Of a stretch of 64,000 bases of DNA, positions 1-9,739 are shown in pieces. The stretch covers positions 372,001 to 436,000 of the forward strand of contig WHVD01000058.1 in assembly GCA_015178975.1 (NCBI GenBank). The letters are read 5' to 3'. Every line of letters begins with the position of its first letter. Position 1 is the first letter of the stretch. The notes beneath the pieces were generated by a model. The model was not told the origin of the DNA, searched no databases, and saw only the letters and a list, made by a program, of their open reading frames with translations. The stretch is from Hysterangium stoloniferum. Its lineage: Eukaryota > Basidiomycota > Agaricomycetes > Hysterangiales > Hysterangiaceae. The position numbers and the translations under genes were made by a program.

Positions 1-2082
1 ATTCCAACTGAGGCTGGAAATGGCCTTAGCAAACTGGAACCCCACTCAATTAAATGCCTTCTAGTCGGATATTTTGGACGAGATGCCTACCGACTATATG
101 ACACTGAAATGCGGCGGATCATCCGCTCAAGGGATGTTATCTTCGAGGAGGGACTCAGTCAGAAGACAATACCACTGTTATCACAGGAAGATATAAGTGA
201 GTTTCCCACACCACTGATGGCAGAAAACGCCACAACTACCATCCCCGACGAGAATGCATCTAACTCCAATGGAAACGTCCCTTCACTGGTGGCCCCAGAA
301 CCTGCCTTACCTCGTCGGTCTATGCGCCATCATGTGCCAACACGAGCAATACTTGAGTCGAAAGAGTCAGAACAAATGGAGCATGCAGCGAGGGAGGCAG
401 GTGAGGATTGGGCGATGAATACTGGATCGTCGGCCAATATCAACAGTGTTAGAATCTTCGCCACTACCACAGACGAGCTTCCAGACCCAAGCAACTACTG
501 GCTTCCCAACTCATATGCTGAAGCAATGACACGTCCCGATATCTGGGCCAGTCCAATCGCCAAAGAACTGGATATGATGAAGGAACGTGACGTATGGGAG
601 GTTATTGAACCCCCAGCTGACGTTTGTTTGATGAAAACCCGATGGACATTTGCTAACAAGTATAACGCAGATGGAAATCTAGTAGCACGCAAGGCCCGCC
701 TGGTGGCAAAAGGCTTCACTCAAATTCCTGGCGTCGACTTCTTCGAGACATATGCATCAGTTGTCCGCTATGAATCCCTTCGCATGAATCTTGCAATCGC
801 TGCTGCCCGAGACATGGAAGCATGGCAGATAGACTATGTCACTGCGTATCTCAATTCACACCCACAAACGATCACATATATCGAGCTCCCAGATGGTGCA
901 AAAGTTGAGGGTAAAGTGGGGCGTCTTAACAAAACTTTATATGGGACAATGGACGGTGCATACAATTGGGCTGAGGCATTGAATACAGAAATGGGTGAAT
1001 TAGGATACTACAGATCTATGGCAGACCCAGCAGTACGATCGCGACATGCAAATGGCAACATCACGATAACAAGCACCTACACAGATGACACAACCGGAGT
1101 CTCATCCTCCAAAGAGGAGGCTGAGCGTGCAAAAGAGGAACTAGGATGGACCTACAAAACAAAGGACTTGGGAGACACCAATTTGGTCTTGGGAATACGC
1201 ATTGACAGGGATAGAATGATGGGAACTATTAGCATCTCACAACGGGCATATCTGGAGCGAATTCTTGACAGATTCGGAATGGCCAATTGTAACCCACGGG
1301 GAACACCACTACCTCCAGGCGTCGTACTCACGCAGGATATGGGACCAAAAACACAAGAAGATCGTTCGTTTATGGCCAATAAACCTTACCGGGAACTACT
1401 GGGGTCTATTATGTATGCTCAGATAGCAACACGACCAGATTTATCTTACAGTATATCTACACTCAGCAAATATGCATCCAACCCAGGCCCTGCTCACTGG
1501 AATGCCCTCACGCATGTACTACGGTATATAAAAGGTACCCTCGAATACAAAATAACATATGGTGGAAAACACAGAGACCTCAAACCAATAGGTTACGTAG
1601 ATGCCGATTACGGTGGGGACCTTGACAACCGGCGCTCATGCTCAGGACATGTTTTCATTCAGGCAGGTGGCCCAATGGCATGGGGAACTCAGTATCAACC
1701 AACTGTTGCCCTTTCAACTACAGAGGCCGAATACATGGCGCTTACCAGGGCAATGAAACAAATTTTATGGATGTATTCAGCAATGGAAGAAGTAGGGTAT
1801 CCACAGCCACCACCTGCACTCTTGTGGAATGATAATGCAGGCGCAGTATCCCTAACGAAAAATGCTAAACATAACAACCGCATTAAGCATATTGACATAC
1901 GGTACCACTACATTCACGAGCGAGTTAGTGATGGCGACATCCAAGTCAAACACGTCGCATCCATTGACAACCTTGCAGATATGTTCACCAAACCACTTCC
2001 CCGCACAACACATATTAAACAATGCATCGGTCTCCGCCTATGTAATCCTGAAGGGCATGCTCAGCCAGGGGGAGTGTTATGA
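1..2082 (+). CDS. Ty1/copia retrotransposon Pol, C-terminal part (integrase tail, reverse transcriptase, RNase H)
   Basis: The frame is open from base 1, upstream of the first ATG at 109, so the gene enters from outside the window. The first residues end in SRDVIFEE, the usual end of the copia integrase region. The RT domain covers roughly 480-1270 and includes [16 protein letters not shown] and the catalytic YTDD (YVDD is more usual). RNase H covers about 1590-1960, with VDADYGGD and STTEAEYMAL, and the C-terminus reads NLADMFTKPLP. The frame has no internal stop over more than 680 codons, so this copy is intact as far as seen and is probably the youngest copia element here. The stop lies inside the start of the 3' LTR. 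The protein would make cDNA from element RNA in a virus-like particle. Confidence 0.93.
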   Translation: MPTEAGNGLSKLEPHSIKCLLVGYFGRDAYRLYDTEMRRIIRSRDVIFEEGLSQKTIPLLSQEDISEFPTPLMAENATTTIPDENASNSNGNVPSLVAPEPALPRRSMRHHVPTRAILESKESEQMEHAAREAGEDWAMNTGSSANINSVRIFATTTDELPDPSNYWLPNSYAEAMTRPDIWASPIAKELDMMKERDVWEVIEPPADVCLMKTRWTFANKYNADGNLVARKARLVAKGFTQIPGVDFFETYASVVRYESLRMNLAIAAARDMEAWQIDYVTAYLNSHPQTITYIELPDGAKVEGKVGRLNKTLYGTMDGAYNWAEALNTEMGELGYYRSMADPAVRSRHANGNITITSTYTDDTTGVSSSKEEAERAKEELGWTYKTKDLGDTNLVLGIRIDRDRMMGTISISQRAYLERILDRFGMANCNPRGTPLPPGVVLTQDMGPKTQEDRSFMANKPYRELLGSIMYAQIATRPDLSYSISTLSKYASNPGPAHWNALTHVLRYIKGTLEYKITYGGKHRDLKPIGYVDADYGGDLDNRRSCSGHVFIQAGGPMAWGTQYQPTVALSTTEAEYMALTRAMKQILWMYSAMEEVGYPQPPPALLWNDNAGAVSLTKNAKHNNRIKHIDIRYHYIHERVSDGDIQVKHVASIDNLADMFTKPLPRTTHIKQCIGLRLCNPEGHAQPGGVL

Positions 2083-2530
2083 ACTGTGTCTTACGCATGC
2101 CCTGAATAAACACGAGGATAAACACGATGTCACAAACAACAATAACACTTTGACCACGAACTGTAAATATTTCTTTTTGTCCGTTTCCTATTGTTACAAT
2201 CCCATTGTCCTACCGTCTCTTTTGTGCCATGGGATTCATTGTTCGCATCCACATAAATACGAGCACTACCAATGTATGTTCCTCAGTCGATTTACAATCT
2301 TCGTGTCGACTGAGGTACATTACTAAATATGTTTCTTTTCTTTCACGCACTAGCATGCTAACGATTGTGTGGTAGATACTATATTTGTAATAGGTTCGAT
2401 CTTTTATATCAGTCGATTTACAAAGACACAGAGGGTCAAACGGAAATCACATTCGTCCTTGTTTCTGATTTTTGCGAGCTTCGAGATTTTATTTCAATAC
2501 AAACAGATAACCTAGCTTGAAGGGCATTAT
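2063..2530 (+). mobile_element. Copia polypurine tract and 3' LTR
   Basis: A purine run (AGGGGGAG) sits at 2067-2074, directly before an LTR start TGTTATGAAC at 2075. This is the standard order pol - PPT - LTR. The right edge is not certain and I place it near 2530. Inside is a short inverted repeat, CCTCAGTCGA ... TCGACTGAGG, at about 2282-2315. A related sequence in opposite orientation lies near 53.84-54.05 kb. The 5' LTR is outside the window. Confidence 0.7.
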
Positions 2531-2995
2531 CAAGCAACGCCGAGTGGGGCTGAAACCACTAGACTTGCATGGCTTTGACTAGCCGCTCACTTTATCGTCG
2601 CAGACACTCACGCTACGAAGTCGAACCCAAATCGGAACCGTGGACGCCTCGTTGAAAAGCATCGCACACCGAATCCGAACCCGAACCTGTGGACGCCTCG
2701 TTGAAAAGCGTTGCACATCGAACAGAACCGTCAGCCACGCCTCGTTGAACAGCATGCATCGAATCCGATTCCTGCCGTTGTCCATCACGCATAAGAACGA
2801 AGCCGCTCCGCCGTCTGTTGATCGTTATCACCATCATTGTCGCACCTTCGTATCCATCGTAACCTGCCACTGGGGCCGAAGCCAGCCATTTCCATTGTCG
2901 TACCGTCGTAATCCGTTCTCGTCGTAAGCCACTGGGGCCGAAGCCAGTAGACATTTGTTGTCGCACCGCCCTTTTATCGAACCGCAATATCACCC
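2531..2995. repeat. Short direct repeats between copia LTR and LTR1 fragment
   Basis: No gene is recognised. From 2638 to about 2770 a unit of about 48 bases recurs three times with changes, each copy containing GACGCCTCGTTGAA. From 2860 to 2950 the phrase CACTGGGGCCGAAGCCAG occurs twice. The stretch is CpG-rich, so it looks less decayed than most repeats here. Confidence 0.55.
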
Positions 2996-3330
2996 CCGAC
3001 ACTCTCAGTCTCCAACTCTCTCAGTCTCCGACTCTCTCAGTCTCCGACTCTCTCAGTCTCCGACTCTCTTGGTCTCCGACCTCTCTCAGTCTCCGACTCT
3101 CTCAGCCTCCGACTCTTGGTCTCCGACCCCTCAACCCAACCCTCCACTTATCCTTCGGTTTCCGATCGGTAGTTTACCGAGAGGTTTACTTGACAGGACT
3201 AGTTTTCGCCCGCCCGAAATTTAAGGACACCTGACGGTAACCTGCGAGGGCGCAGCACATAAGCTGAAGCCAAGTCCTTCCGTTCAGTCCCTGTCGGCCA
3301 GCCGACATCTGTCAGTTTCTGCTCTTAACA
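2996..3330 (+). mobile_element. LTR family 1, 3' fragment with internal minisatellite
   Basis: The sequence from about 3140 to 3330 matches the last part of the solo LTR at 22402-23147, including the end CTTAACA. The rest of the LTR to the left is missing. The segment 3001-3127 is a tandem array of about 14-18 bases per unit (CTCTCAGTCTCCGA with variants). The single-copy version of this motif is present in the other LTR1 copies, so the array is an expansion inside the LTR. This copy is CpG-rich compared with the 22.4 kb copy. Confidence 0.75.
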
Positions 3331-3337
3331 CTGAGCA

Positions 3338-4208
3338 TGTTAAGCTCTAAGTCTGAGGTTAAAGGAGGATGGTATGCCTGGCATCCATAGTGTTAGAATG
3401 TACTTCACTGAGGTCTGGTTCTACAAGACAAGTGGAGCTTGGCTTCAACTTATGTGTTGCGCCCTTGCACAAACAGTTAAGTTGCTCTGGTATTTCAAAA
3501 CAAGCAAGTAGTACATATGTAATAGACTAAAGTAAACATTTAGCTAAGTCAGCCAGAAGGCTGGAATACTAAGTGTCAAAGTGATAAGAGTCTCAGCTAG
3601 CTGAAGACTTCTCAAAGAGGAATAAGTAAAGAGTAGGGGAACCCAAGTCAATATTTGAACTGAAGAACTATAGCATACAAGATGAGAATTCTATACTAAA
3701 GTGAGATGGCTGATCAGAAGGTGATCACAGAGGTAAAAAGACAAACAGATCAAAGGAAACAAATAATGGAATGGAGGAATGAAAGGAACTAAATGTAAAG
3801 TAACAGAATAATACTAAAAGGGTTTCCATAGCTTCTTCAGAATGTGTTTTATTTAAGTTTAGCTCTCTTAGTTTGATTAGAGTATCTAGGGTGTGTTTAT
3901 AGCCTTTAGCATTCTGTCTACCTTTCATCTTAGTTAAAGTCTCTAAAGTGTGATTATAACCCAATAAAGAGTCAGCTTTTTCTAAAATATTATATTGAGG
4001 TGGCAAATGATGTGTACATGTAGAGTGGATGACTGGAAAGCATCAGGATGGGAGTAGAATGGGATGAGTAAAAGGGTAATCTATAGTAAACCAAGTATTG
4101 GGATACCACAGCAGTGATACCATAATCAGGGGTACTGATATTAATATGCTAGAGGGTTTCCAGAGTGAGAACAGGTTGCCAGGGCCCAAAAAGGTGAGAA
4201 TCCTAACA
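3338..4208 (-). mobile_element. Solo LTR, family 3, carrying an extra ~175-bp segment
   Basis: It starts TGTTAAGCTCTAAG and ends GAATCCTAACA, and is homologous to the LTRs at 24.0, 28.1, 48.6 and 50.0 kb. Flanking five-mers are GAGCA (3333-3337) and GAGGA (4209-4213), a target duplication with one mismatch. The segment about 3826-4002 is absent from the other family-3 copies and is described separately. Confidence 0.75.
3826..4002 (-). pseudogene. Possible captured TPR (kinesin-light-chain type) fragment inside an LTR
   Basis: On the minus strand this insert encodes two similar repeats, LLGYNHTLETLTKMK and KGYKHTLDTLIKLR. They resemble the LG-x-x-H-P-D-T-L core of TPR_10/kinesin-light-chain repeats, which are abundant in mushroom genomes. 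The other copies of this LTR family lack the insert, so it was gained by this copy or its lineage. It has no start of its own. The resemblance is short and the assignment tentative. Confidence 0.35.
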
Positions 4209-4284
4209 GAGGAGCAAAATTCAGTAGAAATATGTGGTTTCAATTGCTTTCTCTATGCACATTATTACAGTTTTCATAGGAATT

Positions 4285-5150
4285 GTTGGGTGTAAAAAAC
4301 CCCCCTATGTCACAAAAATAGAAAACCTCCACTCAGACCTAAGCAGGCCTGAGCAGGTCAGTCAGACGCTCAGATTTGCCGACTGACAGATCAGGCCTGA
4401 TTCCATTGAAGACTTGGACATGGCCTGTCCAGGCTAGTCAGGTGACCTGCTTTTTTTTTTTTTTTTTTTTGATATATTTGTATCCCGCTTCAAGCAACAA
4501 TGGCTAACTGCGGCTAGGGGGTGAAAAGGCCCCCAGAGAAACTATGCTACGGTGGTACGAAGTTCCGAGTGAGCTACGTGTGCGGAAGGGATTTTAGTAA
4601 GCAAAGGGGGGGCATGTTGATATATACATGGTAGAGAGCTGAGGCCTTGAGGCCTTGGGCCGAAGCCCCAAGAAAAGCCCGAGATCCTGCTAGCAGGCGT
4701 CGACAAGGGCTGCAGGCACACCAAAGTCTTGCATTGCTAGTGCATAGGTGAATGCTGGAGTCGGAGGTGGGTAGGAAGGGTAGACCGCTGCCAGGCAACA
4801 GTCATGGTTGGTAGGTGCCAGTGACGTTCCGCAGACGACACTGGTGTGCGGCTGAAGGCTGCCGACTTTGACAGAGCAGTGAATTCAGAGGTCCCCAAAC
4901 CTGTTCACTGTCATCCGCCTCTCCGCCCCTCACCACGAGCACTGGGGGCCCCAACCCCAAAGGCAGGTGGTGGTCACAGAACAAGAGAGCCTTGTCAGGT
5001 GACCTGCTTAGGCCTGAACAGGTCATGTGGACTGAACAGGGCTGTTCAGGCTTGGACAGGTCATGTCAACTAAATAAAAATAAAAAAGGGTGGAGCAGGT
5101 CAGTCAGTCAAACAACCTGACAGGACCGACCACACAACTCCCTCCCCTCT
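4285..5150 (+). repeat. Repeat family 9, rich in CAGGCCTGA / CAGGTCAGTC motifs, split by a retroposon
   Basis: Segments 4285-4452 and 5010-5150 become one continuous repeat when the insert 4453-4993 is removed. The beginning (TATGTCACAAAAATAG) resembles, in inverse orientation, the end of the region 11420-11650. The nature of the family is unknown. No TIR or LTR boundary was established. Confidence 0.45.
4453..4993 (-). mobile_element. Poly(A)-tailed retroposon with 16-bp target-site duplication (candidate SINE or processed RNA)
   Basis: The flanks 4437-4452 and 4994-5009 are identical: GTCAGGTGACCTGCTT. Read on the minus strand, the 541-base insert ends in ACAAATATATC followed by about 18 A, so it was inserted by target-primed reverse transcription. 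The body is more GC-rich than its host and contains no convincing protein domain. It includes the hairpin-like GGGGCTTCGGCCC. I see no clear RNA polymerase III A and B boxes, so a tRNA-derived SINE is not shown. A copied structured RNA or an mRNA 3' end is also possible. The perfect duplication implies a recent insertion. Confidence 0.8.
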
Positions 5151-6139
5151 TATGTTTGTCCCAGCTTTAATTAAATCTTTGATTACTAGCTCTCATTGTG
5201 GCCGATGATTAGATGCCCAAGAGGTACACGGAGCAAATGATATTTAATTAATTTACACAAAACACGAATCGAACACACGACCAACAAATAGCTTACATAC
5301 TCACAATGATACAATATTACAACTAGACTATAAGACCTTTATAAGCGAACATCTTGCGTGGTCTAGATAACTACCAACAATTTCTCCACTTAATATAAAA
5401 CAATATCAGCTTCATTCTATGGTCACTTTTGACTTATCTACCTGAGCTCTATGCATATAAATATAATAGATAGATATGTTCCATTTTTATAGTAGCGTCA
5501 GGTGGCTACTCCGGTACCTAATATTCAATTACATACAATGATAAAGGATACTCGGTTATTTTGGCTTTCGCTGATAGCTGAACGACATTTATTACTTAAA
5601 TACGGTCCACGTAGCAAATACTTGAATGGAAAATCGTCAGAGCCCACCCTTAAATCTTTCTTGATGACATCACAATCTCGAATCAAATATCTCACTTGAA
5701 TATCTCTGGTTAATCTTTGTTTGTACGAACACGACGATCAAATTGCCAGCACAGCATTTTGCATTGTTCAACCTGCAACTGTTGGCTCACAGACACCTGA
5801 CACCACCGAAAAATTGACCGGGATTCTACCACCACACATAATCATGGTAGATCACTTGAGGTGGTGGAGTATTTTTCCAGTGTATACACATGTGAAAATA
5901 CCCCCCGGAGGGTCCTTCCATGCCAATAGGATGGGGAACCCTGCGATGGCCATCTTGGCATATTAGTTCATACTCTGGCAGATTATATGCAACACTTGAG
6001 ACGAGGATATGCACGTTGCAAATTTGGAGAAGAGAAGTCAGTGTGTGAAGTTCCATCATCAAATCGTAAATTCGAAAGATGCCCACCTAGATTTTGGCAC
6101 AAGGTACACACACTGTGATATACAAATCATGATTACCAC
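5151..6139. other. No gene recognised
   Basis: AT-rich sequence with several short open frames that resemble no family I know and have no consistent splice pattern. I see no LTR ends or target duplications here. Confidence 0.5.
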
Positions 6140-6272
6140 TATATCGACCCTAGCTCCCCCCATTTCATTCTCCAATGCTTCGGCCCAGTTGGACGCTCCA
6201 TCCATAGTCCTGTAAAGTATCCTGTTAAGACGTCCGATCTCTCCATCCACGGTTGCGCCGTCTGGTAATTGG
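6140..6272 (-). pseudogene. Copia reverse transcriptase fragment (downstream piece)
   Basis: The minus strand encodes VYLQLPDGATVDGEIGRL followed by TMDGASNWAEALENEMG. This aligns with residues of the intact copia Pol at about 880-1010 of this window (IELPDGAKVEGKVGRLN, TMDGAYNWAEALNTEMG). It begins at the point of RT where the fragment at 8443-8842 stops. The two are parts of one copia element separated by the casein kinase segment. Confidence 0.85.
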
Positions 6273-6589
6273 AGATAGACCCTGGCTTCAACCCACTCCA
6301 TCGAATCCAAAATCCAAGGTAGCCAATGCGAGCCTTCTGAAAACACCCTTGGACGGCGAATAGCCACACATGTAATGTATCCCATCCCTCACCCGCCATG
6401 ATAAGGGAAAATCGCACATCAACGCCATGGTCGACAATCCACCGAAACCGACCAGCCGTTCCGTTCCATCTCAACAACACCTCTCACCGTCCGGTCCATT
6501 CCCCCACCCAACCCTCACCTCCCCTATCCCTACCTGCCCCACAACCCCACCGCACAACCCCACTGCACAACCCACAACCCCACAACCCC

Positions 6590-8442
6590 TTACCTACAAC
6601 AAAACACGTCCCAAAATCCGCCGCGTCTCCCCCGCTCCTCCTCACCCCCATCCTGGATCTGCATCCCACTCCCATGCCCATGCCCAGTCCCAACGCCACT
6701 ACCACCCATAACACCCGCGCCGCCATCACTGCCATAATAGCCCCGCATTTGTCGCGTCTGTAGCGGAGGCTGTGTCTGTGCCTGTCCGTATTGAGGTGTC
6801 GGGATCGATGTGTAGGGGGATGAAGAGCGCGGGTGTTGGAGGAGGGAGGGCTGCACTTGCACTTGCGCGTAGGGGTGCGTGTTAGTGGCGTTCATGTTAG
6901 GATTGGGCGTGACGGGCTGGGAGGGCATACCCATTGGGAGGGCACTGCCGCGCCGGGATTGAGGGGGGATGGCAATGTTGGATAATCCAGCAGCAGCGGG
7001 TTGAACACTGAGGGAATCACGCGGCGGTTAGTTCAAAGGTGAGGATCGAGAAAATAATTTCACCTATTAGCTGTGCGTCTTTTGCCAGGTGATGCAGTCG
7101 TTGTTGGGGGTGTAGGCATCAGCGTTGGTTGGTCACGATCGCGTTCCCTCTCCCTTTCCCGCTCACGTTCCCTTTCGCGTTCGCGCTGCTCTCGATGGGC
7201 GCGATGCCGTCGCTCCCGCTCGCGTTCACGGTCTTTATCGCGGCCCGCTCCGCCCGTTCCTCCTGTTGCGTGGGCTTGTGCCAATAGGGCCGAGCTCTAC
7301 AAAAAAAAGTACACGATATCATTAGCGTCCAAGTCTATTGCCTCGAATAAAATTAACGAAGCAGAATCCACGCACACTACCAGCTTCCCACCCTTTTCCG
7401 CCATTCAACAACATCCAATCAAAGACCCCATCGTCGACGTCACTGTTGAACTTAAGGACTTTGGAGAAGAGTTCGCGGAGAAAGTCGTAGTCAGGCTGTT
7501 CTTCGAAGCCGAGCTTGCGGACATAGTTCATGTAAATTGCAAATTCGCCTACGAGAGGAGCAGAGAATGGATCAATGTTTGTTTTTTCACGAGTAGTGAA
7601 CAGGAGATAAGTGGATGACTCATGAAGAAAGGGGTGTGATGCCAGGGGTTTAGGATGACACCGATATCACGAAGGCAGCGAAGATCAATGAGCCTATAAC
7701 TTACCTGGGAAGCCCTCACAAAGCTCTGCAATCGGTGTCGTTTGCTTCTTTTCCCCAATTTTCTCGTACTTCTGCTTGTTGGTCTGTGCCTTGAGACCTT
7801 GCCATGGAAGACCGCCGCGGAGGAAGTACATGAACACATGGCCGAGTCTCTCCAAGTCGTCGTGGCGTGATTGTTCTAGGGTTAGGGTAATGGGTTTGAG
7901 CTGCTATGGCGAATACATTCGAAAACTTACCTCGACCGAGATGGGTGTTTATACTCATGTATCGGGCCGTTCCTGAGAGGCTCTTCCGTTCTCGGTAGGG
8001 AATGTGTTGCCTTGTCTTTGGATCGCGGTAGTGTTTAGCCATGACAAAGTCTAGAGAAAAACGTTAGATGCGGAGACAGACGGTCAAAGTGAAGGTGCTC
8101 ACCGATCACGTAGATAGTATTTGCATTCTTCGTCCCCGGCGCACCGATGAGAAAGTTGTCGGGTTTTATGTCACGATATATAAGGCTCTTGTCGCGTATA
8201 GCTTGTACCCGCGTTAGCTGTTAACCGTATAATATGAGCACATATCCTCAAAATATACACAGTTAAATACACACCATCTGCCGCGCTAACATGCAAACAC
8301 ACTTGACGCTTAACTTGCGCCCGCACATGTCGAAAAGATCTTCAAGATTTGGGCCGAAGAGGTCGATGACGAGGACATTATGGAGGCCTTCCTGACCAAA
8401 ATGATGGACCTGGGGGATTCCGGGTGTACCAGCGAGGGTCCG
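6590..8442 (-). pseudogene. Casein kinase 1 (Yck-like), 5'-truncated, with introns, embedded in copia
   Basis: Read on the minus strand, exons give [123 protein letters not shown] and FDWMLLNGGKGWEA, in correct CK1 order and joined by GT-AG introns. An arginine/glutamate-rich stretch (about 7130-7260) and a Gln/Pro-rich tail follow. The end is FWDVFCCR, a terminal cysteine pair like that palmitoylated in membrane-anchored Yck kinases. The N-lobe (glycine loop and ATP-binding lysine) is absent: the sequence changes directly into copia RT at 8442. The catalytic DFG motif reads DFV (about 8045-8053), and the usual SRRDD reads SRHDD. As a protein it could not be a normal kinase. A retained introns-and-all structure means it came as DNA, not as a processed mRNA. 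Confidence 0.88.
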
Positions 8443-8842
8443 ATATAGGTAATTGCCTGTGGATGGGAATTCAGGTAAGCCGCTACATAGTCGATCTGCC
8501 ATGCCTCCATGTCCATGGCAGCCGCTATGGCGAGGTTCATATGTAGTGACACATACCTGACTACAGACACATGTTTGGAAGAAATCAACTCCGGGAATTT
8601 GCGTGAAGTTCCTTGCGACCAGGCGTGCTTTTTGTGCGACTAGATTACCGTCCCCATTATACTTGTTGGCAAAAGTCCAGCGTGTTTGGATTAAACGAGC
8701 ACCAGCGGGGGGATCAATAATGTCCTAAACATTGCATTCGTTCATCACTGTGAGCTCCTTTGCAATTGGACCAGCCCAGATGTTGGGACGTGTCATGACG
8801 TTGGAGTATGAGTTAGGGAGCCAGTAGTTCTGTGGATCACAT
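8443..8842 (-). pseudogene. Copia reverse transcriptase fragment (upstream piece)
   Basis: The minus strand encodes [50 protein letters not shown] and [19 protein letters not shown]. These match the intact copia Pol of this window from PSNYWLPNSY to YLNSHPQTITYI. One stop codon occurs after MNECNV, and there is a frame disturbance near VCSQVC. The sequence runs without a gap into casein kinase sequence after ITYI. Confidence 0.9.
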
Positions 8843-8857
8843 CAGTACAATAAATTG

Positions 8858-9667
8858 TCAGGTGGAGAACTCACCGCCCATCTTTTCGATCAAGCTCAAA
8901 TACAAATGCGCAATCGCCACCTTTAGACGATTGTTTGGAAGCACCTGGATCCCCGGCCATGCCCCTGAACATAAATCTCGTATGGCCCACAGTGGAAAAC
9001 CAATCGCTGCAGGCTTGTCATGACCAACCCCGCTCCACTCTTGATGAGGGCCCAATAGCAGAAGGGGCGAACGATTTATCTTTCTTGCACTTGGTTGTCT
9101 GATCGCAAAATTGGTTGGGTCTTGAAGCCGCATAGTTTGTGTAATAAAACTTCTAGAAAGAATTATTAAAAAATGCAGTACGCTGCAATGCACACACATA
9201 CCGTGTTAAGTTAACCCCAGTCCCTGCAGCAATGGCTTCCTTCACTACCAGTGGTCCTTGTTGGCTTGTGGGATCCTGAGCCATTTGGTCAAGAACGAGT
9301 TGCCGCTTCATGGTATTCGGGAGACTCTTCATTGTAGCGCCGCTGCCTTGTAATCCAAGCTGCCTGCGATGGCGAGCAATAGTTGCTTCGCTAATAAAAG
9401 AAAAAAGTGAGGTTGAATGTCTAGAGAGCGATATGAGTCGTACCTCATCTGGATCCCATGCTTTGCAAAAAGTAGCTTGCTGAGTACCTTATGGTTGGTA
9501 ATGCCACGTCGGTGGTATTCAATGAGAAGTTGCTTTATGTTTTCGTCTTTAGAAGGCGCTATGAATGGTTATTCGAAAACCTGTTAACAATAATTATATG
9601 AGACAGTGGAAGATTACTCACGGCAGTGCTTGTATTGATCGGACCCTGAAGGATTCCGATACTGCAT
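8858..9667 (-). pseudogene. rve integrase-like protein of the Agaricomycete family, 3'-truncated
   Basis: A plausible start is the ATG at 9667 (MQYRNPSGSDQYKHC). Exons on the minus strand continue with KQLLIEYHRRGITNHKVL, EATIARHRRQLGLQ, KRQLVLDQMAQDPTSQQGP and VKEAIAAGTGVNLTR. The last exon holds EWSGVGHDKPAAIGFPLWAI and VLPNNRLKVAIAHLYLSLIE. The layout - N-terminal helix-turn-helix-like region, then an rve-type core starting at GHDK - is that of a large mushroom family of integrase-core proteins of unknown role. Three GT-AG introns are visible. After the donor near 8873 the continuation is lost, because copia RT sequence begins at about 8842. The rest of the DDE core is therefore missing. 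Confidence 0.72.
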
Positions 9668-9739
9668 ATTTAGCTAATACTACCATCCTTTTATTTTGTC
9701 TCGTCCTTCACAACACCTCAAGAGGAAACGGTTGTAGTT

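Noticed and set aside
2955-3224. Serine/leucine repeat protein
   Set aside because: Product of the CTCTCAGTCTCCGA array inside an LTR.
4542-5073. Several open frames in the poly(A) retroposon
   Set aside because: Mutually overlapping frames in a GC-rich non-coding body; no recognised domain.
6398-6763. Proline/threonine-rich frames on the plus strand
   Set aside because: Low-complexity CCCCAC DNA at the 3' end of the casein kinase gene; no domain and frames overlap one another.
7073-7618. Plus-strand frame rich in serine-arginine dipeptides, resembling an SR splicing factor
   Set aside because: It is the reverse of the arginine/glutamate-rich tail and adjoining exon of the minus-strand casein kinase 1 gene.
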